A DNA stretch of 64,000 nt from CAZMGB01 sp964565775. GTDB taxonomy: Bacteria > Chloroflexota > Dehalococcoidia > DSTF01 > JALHUB01. The notes beneath the pieces are model-generated. The model saw only the letters and a program-made list of their open reading frames with translations. It was not told where the DNA came from and searched no databases. The stretch lies in contig CAZMGB010000004.1 in assembly GCA_964565775.1 (NCBI GenBank), positions 121,047-185,046 of the forward strand. Reading direction: 5' to 3'. Below, piece after piece: positions 1 through 6,271 of the stretch. The translations under genes were made by a program, and so were the position numbers. Numbering within the stretch: position 1 is the stretch's first letter; every line of letters begins with the position of its first letter.

Positions 1-321
1 AGCCAGGGCCATGCCGCCGAGCTGGGCCGAGACCGGCAGACGGTCGCGGATGATGTCATTGACGCTGACGGTCGTCGAGCGGAACGAAGGGCCGAGGTCG
101 AAGCGGCTCACCAGGCCCCACATGTAGTCCGTGTACTGCTTCCACAGCGGGTCGTCGAGGTTGTACTTCTCGTTGACGTTCTGGAGGATGCGAGGCGGCA
201 ACTGCTTCTCGCGGTCGAACGGCCCGCCGGGGATGGAGTGCATGAGCGCGAACGTGATCAGCGATATCGTGATCAGCAGGGGGATCGCCCAGAGGACTCG
301 ACCGAGGATATAGCGGATCAT
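1..321 (-). CDS. ABC peptide transporter permease, DppB/OppB-like (partial)
   Basis: The 107 visible residues are the N-terminus of an inner-membrane permease of the peptide/nickel ABC family (BPD_transp_1). They open with a hydrophobic segment (about residues 5-28, beginning MIRYILGRVLWAIPLL) followed by the periplasmic stretch typical of DppB/OppB, including the phrase IPGGPFD and an NLDDPLWKQY segment. The reading frame runs off the left edge, so the C-terminal two thirds are missing. It lies downstream of the solute-binding protein gene on the same strand and would pass the bound peptide across the membrane with a DppC-like partner and ATPases outside the window. Family assignment is firm; the substrate is not known. 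Confidence 0.9.
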   Translation of the reverse strand, partial: MIRYILGRVLWAIPLLITISLITFALMHSIPGGPFDREKQLPPRILQNVNEKYNLDDPLWKQYTDYMWGLVSRFDLGPSFRSTTVSVNDIIRDRLPVSAQLGGMALA

Positions 322-377
322 CGTCGGGCGGGCCTTTCATCCCGCGGGGCCCCGGCGTCAGTGCCGGAGACCGAAGA

Positions 378-414
378 GCGCGGAGGGCCGACGTTCGCCG
401 GGAGCCCTCCGCGC
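378..414 (-). promoter_or_regulatory. Intercistronic stem-loop between binding protein and permease
   Basis: A perfect 10-bp stem (GCGCGGAGGG at 378-387 with CCCTCCGCGC at 405-414) and a 17-nt loop sit just after the binding-protein stop codon. There is no T-run. Such stem-loops commonly protect or partially terminate the transcript so that binding protein is made in excess of permease; that role is inferred. Confidence 0.5.
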
Positions 415-444
415 CCAGAAACTCCTCTGCTAAATGGCCAAGCC

Positions 445-2094
445 CTAGCTCTGCTGAAGCTTCCAGTTGAAGAACTGCTGGCCGCCCAGGGGCGCCTTGG
501 TGCGGACGAGATACGGCTTCGTGAGCTGAGGATCGGTCGAGTGGAACAGCGGTATCAGCGCCGCCTCGTCCTCGACCAGGATCTTCTCGGCTTCGTGGTA
601 CATCGCGATCCGCTCCTCCGGGTCGGTGGAGGCCGCCGCCTTCGTCACCAGCTCGTCGAAGCGGGCGTTCGCGAAGTGGCCGAAGTTGTTCCCCGACTGG
701 GAGTTGAACACGTCGTTGAGCCAGTTGTTGGCGTCCGGGTAGTCGGAGCCGAAGCCGAGCCGCCACACCTGGGGGGCGTCGCTCATCAGTGTATCCAGGT
801 AGACGCCGAACTCCTGACTGGACAGCTTCACGTCGACGCCCAGGTATCTCTTCCACATGGCCTGCACGGCCTGGGCGATCTTCTCGTTCTCCTCCGATGA
901 GTTGAACCAGAGCGTGACCGCTGGAAGCCCCTTGCCGTTGGGATACCCCGCCTCGGCAAGCCAGGCCGCCGCCTGCTCCGGGTCGAACGTTATTCCGACA
1001 CCGTTTCCGGGGCCTACGGCGCCGAAAGTGCCAGGAGCAGTGAAGACGGTGGTTGGGAGCTCCCCGCCCTTGGTGATCTCGTTGACCAGCGCATCGCGGT
1101 CAACGGCCGCGGAGAAGGCCTTGCGCACCAGGACGTTATCGAAGGGCGGCTTCTCCAGGTTGAAACCGTAGAAGTAGGTGGAGAGCTCAGGGTAGATGGT
1201 GAACTCCTTGCTCAGCGTGGGGTCGGCCTTCACCCTGTCTATGTCCTCCCTCGGCACCCTGGTGCCGTAGAGTGCGTCCAGGTCGCCTGCCTCGTACATC
1301 GCCATCGCCGTCGACTCCTCGTCGATCATCACGAAGTCGAGCTCGCTTATCTCGACGTTGTCGGCGTTGAAGAAGTCCGCGTTCTTCTTGAGGCTGAGGC
1401 TGGTGCCGTGGTTCCAGCTTGCCAGGAGGTAAGGGCCGCAGGTGACGATGTTCCCGGGTTCCGTCCAGGTGTCGCCGTGCTGCTCAATGGCCTGCTGGGG
1501 CTGGGGCATCATGAGCCACATGGCGGCGATGGCCGGGAAGTATGCGGCCGGACTTGTCAGTTTCACCTCGAGTGTCACGTCGTCCAGGGCTTCTACTCCC
1601 ACGGAGAGCGGGTCCTTTGAGTCGCCCATGTTGTAGGGCGCCGCTCCGTCGATGACATAGAGCACGTAGGCGTATTGGGAGGCCGTCTCCGGGTTGAGAG
1701 TTCGCTTGATGCCGTACTCGATGTCGTGCGCCGTCACGGGCGTGCCGTCGGTCCACGTCACGTCATCACGCAAATGGAAGGTGTAGACCGTGCCGTCATC
1801 GGAGATGTCCCAGCTTGTGGCCAGGTAGGGGACGATGCGTGATGTCGCCTCGTCCACCCTGGTGAGCGGCACGAAGAGGTTCTCGATCAGGTCGATGGAG
1901 GCTTGGTCGGTAGCCAGAGCAGGATCGAGGGTGGGCGGCTCCATCCCCAGGTTGAGTTTGATGGGACGGGCGGCCTCGGCGGCTCCTCCGTCGTCCCCGC
2001 CGCCGCAGGCGACCAGCGGGATGGCCGCGGCCAGTACCAGGGCCGGCAGGAGCAGACCCCACTTGATTCTAAGAAAGGTTCTGTTTCGTTTCAT
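445..2094 (-). CDS. Peptide ABC transporter substrate-binding lipoprotein (SBP_bac_5)
   Basis: The 549-residue product is an extracytoplasmic solute-binding protein of the DppA/OppA family (SBP_bac_5). A lipoprotein signal peptide ends in the lipobox LVAC (Cys30), followed by a Gly/Asp-rich linker and then the family hallmarks: LNLGMEPPTLDPA, the TWTDGTPVTAHD segment and NNFGHFAN near the C-terminus. The ATG at 2094 is chosen because GAGGAGG lies 5 bases upstream; a longer frame from 2205 would bury the signal peptide. It is first in an operon with the permease at the left edge. It would capture oligopeptides or similar cationic solutes at the cell surface. Ligand specificity cannot be read from sequence. 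Confidence 0.95.
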   Translation of the reverse strand: MKRNRTFLRIKWGLLLPALVLAAAIPLVACGGGDDGGAAEAARPIKLNLGMEPPTLDPALATDQASIDLIENLFVPLTRVDEATSRIVPYLATSWDISDDGTVYTFHLRDDVTWTDGTPVTAHDIEYGIKRTLNPETASQYAYVLYVIDGAAPYNMGDSKDPLSVGVEALDDVTLEVKLTSPAAYFPAIAAMWLMMPQPQQAIEQHGDTWTEPGNIVTCGPYLLASWNHGTSLSLKKNADFFNADNVEISELDFVMIDEESTAMAMYEAGDLDALYGTRVPREDIDRVKADPTLSKEFTIYPELSTYFYGFNLEKPPFDNVLVRKAFSAAVDRDALVNEITKGGELPTTVFTAPGTFGAVGPGNGVGITFDPEQAAAWLAEAGYPNGKGLPAVTLWFNSSEENEKIAQAVQAMWKRYLGVDVKLSSQEFGVYLDTLMSDAPQVWRLGFGSDYPDANNWLNDVFNSQSGNNFGHFANARFDELVTKAAASTDPEERIAMYHEAEKILVEDEAALIPLFHSTDPQLTKPYLVRTKAPLGGQQFFNWKLQQS

Positions 2095-2346
2095 GCCTGC
2101 CTCCTCAAGCTGGGCCGGGCTTTGGCGCTGGCACGGCGCCTCTGCCCCTGTGAGAGTGCACCCGACCTCTTCTTTGGACTGCCCGCTCCTTACGCGCGCG
2201 GGCACCCTAGGAAATTATCGTCAAGCCGCGGCTTCGTCTTGAGGGGTTACAGTTCGGTTAAGGATAGGTTGGTTACCGGATGTTTACTGTTCGGCAGTGT
2301 TGCCGATACTTTCAGCGAGAGCTGATTCCTGCCCTGGGAGTGGTGA

Positions 2347-3108
2347 GTGGTGAGAAGGCCTGACGCCCTCGTGATCTCCGGCAGCGACTTCGAAAGGCGC
2401 CGCCTCGTCGATGCCCTGGAAGGCGCTGGCCTGGAGGGCGAGGCGTGCGCTACCGGCCCGGACTGTCTCCTCAGGCTGGAAGCGAGGGAGTCCGCTCTCG
2501 TCGTGGTAGACCTCGACGGTCTGGAGAGCGATGCGCTCCCACTCCTTCGCCGGTTCATACATCAGCCGTGGCGGCCGGCGGTCATCGCCCTGACGACGTC
2601 CGAGCGCGAGAGCATCGAGGCGCTGCTGGAGGGCGTCGACGTCTGCCTGGACCGCCACGCGGGCAGCGGGCTCATCGCCGCTCAGGCGCACGCCCTGCTG
2701 CGCCGCCGCCAGCGCGACGGTGATGTCGGCGCCGTCGTCGTCTGCGCGGGCGGACTCAAGATCGACCTGGCGCGGTGCGAGGCCAGCGCCGACGACCGCC
2801 CCATCCCCCTCACTCCCACCGAGTTCAGGCTTCTCGCTGCCCTGGCCGGGAGGCCCGGCGAGGTGGTAGGTTCCCTGAAGCTCCTCTCGGAATGCGCAAT
2901 CACTCCGCTCTCAGAGGCGGAGGCGAGGGCGACAGCGAAGGTGCACATCCACCGCATCCGTCAGAAGATTGCGGCCTGCGGTGGCGATCCGGCCGTGGTT
3001 CGCAACGTGCGGTCATTTGGCTACATGCTGGAGCGACGGACGACCGGGCGAACGTACCGGGCCACGAGCGCCCCGGGGCAACCGTCGCGGGCGCAGCGCA
3101 GCGCCTGA
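2347..3108 (+). CDS. OmpR/PhoB-type winged-helix regulator with degenerate receiver
   Basis: The 253-residue protein has an N-terminal receiver-like domain (about 1-120) and a C-terminal winged helix (about 150-232) with typical Trans_reg_C features: LTPTEFRLLAALA, VHIHRIRQKI and VRNVRSFGYML. The receiver keeps a possible phospho-acceptor (Asp55 or Asp57 in VVVDLDG) and Thr83/84, but the N-terminal acidic pair is absent (VISGSDFE) and the conserved Lys of the YxKP motif is Arg103 (CLDRHAG). Phosphorylation-independent or ligand-driven control is therefore likely, although I have not modelled it. GTG start. It is divergent from the peptide ABC operon, which suggests, but does not prove, that it controls that operon. 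No histidine kinase gene is adjacent. Confidence 0.85.
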   Translation: MVRRPDALVISGSDFERRRLVDALEGAGLEGEACATGPDCLLRLEARESALVVVDLDGLESDALPLLRRFIHQPWRPAVIALTTSERESIEALLEGVDVCLDRHAGSGLIAAQAHALLRRRQRDGDVGAVVVCAGGLKIDLARCEASADDRPIPLTPTEFRLLAALAGRPGEVVGSLKLLSECAITPLSEAEARATAKVHIHRIRQKIAACGGDPAVVRNVRSFGYMLERRTTGRTYRATSAPGQPSRAQRSA

Positions 3109-3593
3109 GCATCCCCCCTTAACCTTATCGCCACCAAGCCTCGACCGCGCCGCGACTCAGGAAACGCGCCAGCGGGCGATTCTAGCAGTGGTACGGTCGT
3201 CCCCGTTGCGAGAGGCAACGGACGTGGCTTTCCCCGCCGCCGTACCCAGTGGGAAGCGCTCCGATAAAGGCAAGGCCCCGAGGGTTGGGGTCGCGCAAAG
3301 CTACGGGTCTCGGTAGTCGCTTGCGACGAGACAGCCGGGCTGCCGAAGGGCGATCAGTCGTCGGAGCGTTCTTGGCCCCCGCCTCCAACCCGGCGCTGGA
3401 GGCGGGGGCTTCAGTTTGGGTCATCGTGGCGAGGCGGGGGCGGCCTCCTCTACCCCCCTTGATGCCGCGCTTCCTACGGGCTATATAGGACTTGGCTACA
3501 TCATTGTGGTCGCCAAGGGCGGCCCCGAACGAAGATGCCCCGGCAGATCGCCGAGGCGAACGCTGTCGCGGGACGGTTGCTGGAGGAGAACCT
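3109..3593. other. Structured gene-poor interval
   Basis: I see no convincing gene here. The interval contains short inverted repeats (CGTTGC GAGA GGCAACG near 3203-3221) and one long perfect stem annotated separately. Short frames crossing it have no recognisable domains. Confidence 0.5.
3375..3409. repeat. Perfect 13-bp GC-rich inverted repeat
   Basis: GCCCCCGCCTCCA (3375-3387) pairs exactly with TGGAGGCGGGGGC (3397-3409) across a 9-base loop. The arms resemble the second palindrome of the two-palindrome repeats at 32976 and 61634, so it may be a diverged relative. A transcript-terminating role is possible, but the downstream T content is weak. Confidence 0.6.
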
Positions 3594-4250
3594 GTGAACG
3601 GGAGCGGCGTCGAGAGACGTCCGGCGGAGTCCGCAAGCGAGGGTGCTGCTGCCAGCGGCGGCCTCCGCTTCAGCGAGACTATGCGGGGCTACATGGGCCC
3701 CGGAGAGGAGCATCGCGCCGGCTACGAGGCGGGTAGGTCGGCCGGCCGTCGGGTCGAGTTCAGAGTGGCCATCGTCATCGATGACATGGATCGCTTCCTC
3801 GATGACCCGGAGCACGAGGCGACGGTCAGCGGCGAGATAGACATAGCCGGAATCGGCACCCGTATGCCCATCGAGGCGGGGCGCTTTCACCTGATGTGCC
3901 GCAGGGAGGGACGCCGGCGCATGCTCTATCATCTGCCGTTCTCGCGCGGAGGGCGGCACTACCTTCTCTCCGGCGAGAAGCGCATCGAGGACGACCCGGG
4001 TTTCGACGTCTGGAAGGACAGCACCACCCTGTTCGCGGAGATGACGGAGGTGGGGGCGGACTATGTTGCCGTCGGCCCGCCCCTTCTGATTGGCGTCTTG
4101 ACGATATCACCCCTCGCGGTGCTCCGGCAGTTGACGACGTTTCGCACGCTCGGCGCCGGCGGGCCACTGGCCGCCCTCTCAACGCACGCGCGGTTCATGC
4201 GCTTCTTCTCGCGGGAGATGTGCGCTACCTACGGCCGTTTCCCCTGGTAG
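3594..4250 (+). CDS. Stand-alone GMC-oxidoreductase-linked domain protein
   Basis: The 218-residue protein matches, by my recollection of the family, a domain usually fused to GMC (cholesterol-oxidase-like) oxidoreductases and alpha/beta hydrolases. Visible hallmarks in order are LRFSETMRGYMGPG, EHRAGYEAGR, IDDMDRFLDDPEHEA, LSGEKRIEDDPGFDVWKD-STTL, and LRQLTTF followed by RFMRFFS near the end. No FAD motif or Ser-hydrolase motif is present, and no oxidoreductase gene is nearby, so the domain is encoded alone here. GTG at 3594 is preferred because GGAGGAG lies 6 bases upstream; the frame extends to a TTG at 3492. Its biochemical role is unknown; a binding or regulatory role in sterol/lipid oxidation is only a guess. 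Confidence 0.7.
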   Translation: MNGSGVERRPAESASEGAAASGGLRFSETMRGYMGPGEEHRAGYEAGRSAGRRVEFRVAIVIDDMDRFLDDPEHEATVSGEIDIAGIGTRMPIEAGRFHLMCRREGRRRMLYHLPFSRGGRHYLLSGEKRIEDDPGFDVWKDSTTLFAEMTEVGADYVAVGPPLLIGVLTISPLAVLRQLTTFRTLGAGGPLAALSTHARFMRFFSREMCATYGRFPW

Positions 4251-4555
4251 CGCCGGAGAAGGAACCCGGGTGCGCCCGGTACGACGCCTATCGGCCCCCT
4301 CGCGCCTAGCGGCTCCTAGGCGACTTCCCTCGCGCGCAGTCGCCGCGACTCCTACGTGGCATGGCCGCTGAAGATGAGTTGTCCTCCGCATGGCTTCCGT
4401 GCGGTGGTCGGCAGAGAATGGAACTGCCGGGGCGGTTCGAGACGCTGCCCCGCCTCCCCGGCGAAAGCTGGCGAGCGGGGTCTCGCGTGGAGGCTGTCCC
4501 GGCACTGGACGCCTCGGGCCGGGGGCCGCGGAGATCCGATGCCCCCGCGACGCCG
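4251..4555. other. Gene-free interval
   Basis: About 305 bases between convergent genes. Short frames on both strands have low-complexity, frame-shadow composition, and I see no RNA gene or clear terminator. Confidence 0.5.
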
Positions 4556-4924
4556 CTAGTAGGCGCCCGCCTCGCGTAGCATCTTCTCGCTCATGCCAAA
4601 GTGGTGGCCGATCTCGTGCAGGACCACCTTGCGCACCTTCTCCCGGACCTCCTCGTCGTTGCGGCAGAGCCTCTCGATGGGCCTCTGATAGATGAAGATG
4701 CGGTCGGGCAGCACCATGCCGTAGCTCTGACTGCGCTTCGTCTGAGGGACGCCGTGGTACACGCCGAGGAGGGTGGCGCCGGGGGGAACGCGGGCGGCGC
4801 GCAGCTCGGCCGGGGTGGCGAGGTCGCGCACCTCGATGTCGACGTTGGACAGCTTCTCGAGGAAAGGTTCCGGCAACCCTTCCACGGCCTCGATGACGAG
4901 TTGGTTGAATCGTTCCTGTTCCAT
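4556..4924 (-). CDS. Zincin-type metallopeptidase family protein (PF06262)
   Basis: The 122-residue protein belongs to the small Zincin_1 metallopeptidase family (formerly DUF1025). It carries the zinc-binding motif HEIGHHFG (His103, Glu104, His107, Gly110) followed by MSE near the C-terminus, and it has the family's usual length. Upstream are the ILGVYHG-type strand (LLGVYHGVPQ) and RIFIYQRPIE. It is cytosolic with no signal peptide. The ATG at 4924 gives a normal N-terminus (MEQERFNQLV). Substrates of this family are unknown. It is alone on its strand, next to a pseudogene. Confidence 0.9.
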   Translation of the reverse strand: MEQERFNQLVIEAVEGLPEPFLEKLSNVDIEVRDLATPAELRAARVPPGATLLGVYHGVPQTKRSQSYGMVLPDRIFIYQRPIERLCRNDEEVREKVRKVVLHEIGHHFGMSEKMLREAGAY

Positions 4925-4961
4925 CGGGCGCGCTCGGGTAGATGTGAACCAGGCCCTGTAA

Positions 4962-5126
4962 TCATACCAGATGGCAGTGCGACATGGCGGCCGTCTTGCC
5001 TGCGACCTGTCTGGCGCGCGTCAGGTTCGGGTCGACATCCACGCCCAGCCCCGGGCCTGCGGGCACGATGGAACGGGAGAGTTCGACCTCCTCGAGGATG
5101 TGCGCGTTGAGGTCGGTGATCTTCAC
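4962..5126 (-). pseudogene. Collapsed mandelate racemase/enolase-superfamily gene
   Basis: This 54-codon frame starts with GTG preceded by GGAG. It opens with MKITDLNAHIL, the typical first strand of mandelate racemase/muconate lactonizing enzymes, and after only about 12 more residues continues with PAGPGLGVDVDPN, which resembles the extreme C-terminal phrase of the same family (GPGLGVxxDE). The roughly 350-residue barrel between the two ends is missing. The simplest reading is an internal in-frame deletion that left both termini and the original ribosome-binding site. The ends are short, so the family call is moderate. It is unlikely to encode a functional enzyme. Confidence 0.6.
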
Positions 5127-5138
5127 TGAGGTTACTCC

Positions 5139-5167
5139 TTGGATGACAGCCCGACACGGTGTATACT
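5139..5167 (+). promoter_or_regulatory. Candidate sigma70 promoter of DUF6941-hicAB operon
   Basis: TTGGAT (5139-5144) and TATACT (5162-5167) are separated by 17 bases. The -10 is a good match and the -35 a partial one. Transcription would begin near 5173, 33 bases before the first start codon. The promoter abuts the start region of the pseudogene. Confidence 0.45.
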
Positions 5168-5205
5168 CACATGCGCCATACTACCGCGATCCCTGGAACT
5201 CGCCC

Positions 5206-5607
5206 ATGAAGATGACCTTGGCTCTGCTGGCGGACTACGCGAACGTTTCCCAAGAGGGCAAACTGAATATAATGGGCGTCTTTGACAGGATCTTCTTGCA
5301 GGCGTTCCCCACTCTTCATCCAGAGATGCGCCTTGTCATGAGCTTCGAGTTTAGCGCTGCCGAGCTTGGCAGGGAACGGCGCCTTGAAGTCAAGACGCTG
5401 GACGCCGACGGAGCCGTGATCGGCGAGTGGTCAAGGATGCTTCCCGTCCCGGAGAGGCCGGGGGAGCATACAACAGTCGTCAACCAGATTCTCAACATTC
5501 AGGGCATGCCCTTCGAGCGGCCGGGCGATTACGTGTTTTCGATTCTCGTCGATGGAGACGAAAAGGGCAGCGTGCCCTTCAAAGTCGAGCTTGTCTCTAG
5601 TCAATGA
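5206..5607 (+). CDS. DUF6941 family protein
   Basis: The 133-residue protein opens with LALLADYANVSQEGKLNI-MGVFDRI, the signature of the uncharacterised DUF6941 family, and continues as an all-beta domain (EFSAAELGRERRLEVKTLDADG, then PGDYVFSILVDG). There is no signal peptide or membrane segment. The ATG at 5206 places the family motif at the N-terminus; an upstream in-frame extension to 4984 would cross the promoter and the pseudogene. Its stop overlaps the start of hicA by 4 bases (ATGA), so it is translationally coupled to a toxin-antitoxin pair. Function is unknown. Confidence 0.8.
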   Translation: MKMTLALLADYANVSQEGKLNIMGVFDRIFLQAFPTLHPEMRLVMSFEFSAAELGRERRLEVKTLDADGAVIGEWSRMLPVPERPGEHTTVVNQILNIQGMPFERPGDYVFSILVDGDEKGSVPFKVELVSSQ

Positions 5608-5885
5608 CACGTCGCGCGGCCGAAAGGCTGCTCCAGAGGATGAGACGCTCACCCAAAGGGTGGCGCTTCCACGATCTTGATAGCCTGTACCAGGGATTCG
5701 GCTTTGATGTCAGGCAGGGAGGGAAGCACACACTTTACATCCATCCCGTCTATCCAGAGTTGCGTGCGACGGTGGCACGACATGGATCTCTGGCGACGGG
5801 ATATGTTGCTTACGCTATCCAGGTTGTCGACCGGCTAATGACACTGGAGAAAGGCGCTCAAGGTGGCAAAGCGGAAAGAACTTGA
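5604..5885 (+). CDS. HicA-like mRNA interferase toxin
   Basis: The 93-residue protein is a HicA/YcfA-type toxin with a double-stranded-RNA-binding-like fold. The region KGWRFHDLDSLYQGFGF is followed by RQGGKHTLYIHP, where His42 corresponds to the catalytic histidine, and then by RATVARHGSLATGYVAYAI. HicA enzymes cleave mRNA when free of antitoxin. The ATG overlaps the DUF6941 stop, and the 3' end overlaps hicB by 23 bases, the usual HicA-then-HicB order. It is slightly longer than the commonest HicA length (about 60-85 residues). Confidence 0.8.
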   Translation: MTRRAAERLLQRMRRSPKGWRFHDLDSLYQGFGFDVRQGGKHTLYIHPVYPELRATVARHGSLATGYVAYAIQVVDRLMTLEKGAQGGKAERT

Positions 5886-6201
5886 GGTTCTGGTGAACCT
5901 TCCATACGCTATCGAAATAATCCCCGATGAGACCACGGATGGCGGGCGGTGCTACCTCGTGATGCACCCTGAGCTGCCGGGCTGCATGTCGCACGGAGAC
6001 ACTGAAGCGGAGGCACTTCAGAACCTGGCTGAAGCACGGAGACTGTACATCGAGTCGCTGTTGGAGAGGGGGATTGAGGTCCCTCACCCGCGAGCTGTCA
6101 CTGCAGGGACCGGTATCGCCCCAGTTGCCACCTGGGAAGTGGCCGTCGCTATTCACCCCAAGGCGTTGGACGAGGAAGTCTTCGCCACAACGAAGTTCTA
6201 G
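5863..6201 (+). CDS. HicB-like antitoxin
   Basis: The 112-residue protein has the HicB partial RNase-H-like core: YAIEIIPDETTDGG, YLVMHPELPGC, and EAEALQNLAEARRLYIESLLERG. It would bind and neutralise the HicA product. The C-terminal 40 residues carry no obvious ribbon-helix-helix or HTH motif, so autoregulation through DNA binding is not evident from sequence. GTG start within the end of hicA. It is last in a three-gene operon and converges with the molybdoenzyme gene. Confidence 0.85.
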   Translation: MAKRKELEVLVNLPYAIEIIPDETTDGGRCYLVMHPELPGCMSHGDTEAEALQNLAEARRLYIESLLERGIEVPHPRAVTAGTGIAPVATWEVAVAIHPKALDEEVFATTKF

Positions 6202-6271
6202 GTGCGCATGACGAACGAGACCGCGCACCGTTGCCCGCCCCTCTAACACTGCTAACCTGACTGCCCGGTCG

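Noticed and set aside
3170..3420. Structured interval considered as a TnpB/omega-RNA remnant
   Set aside because: The hairpin is suggestive, but no frame carries TnpB motifs (RuvC DED or zinc finger), so I only annotate the inverted repeat.
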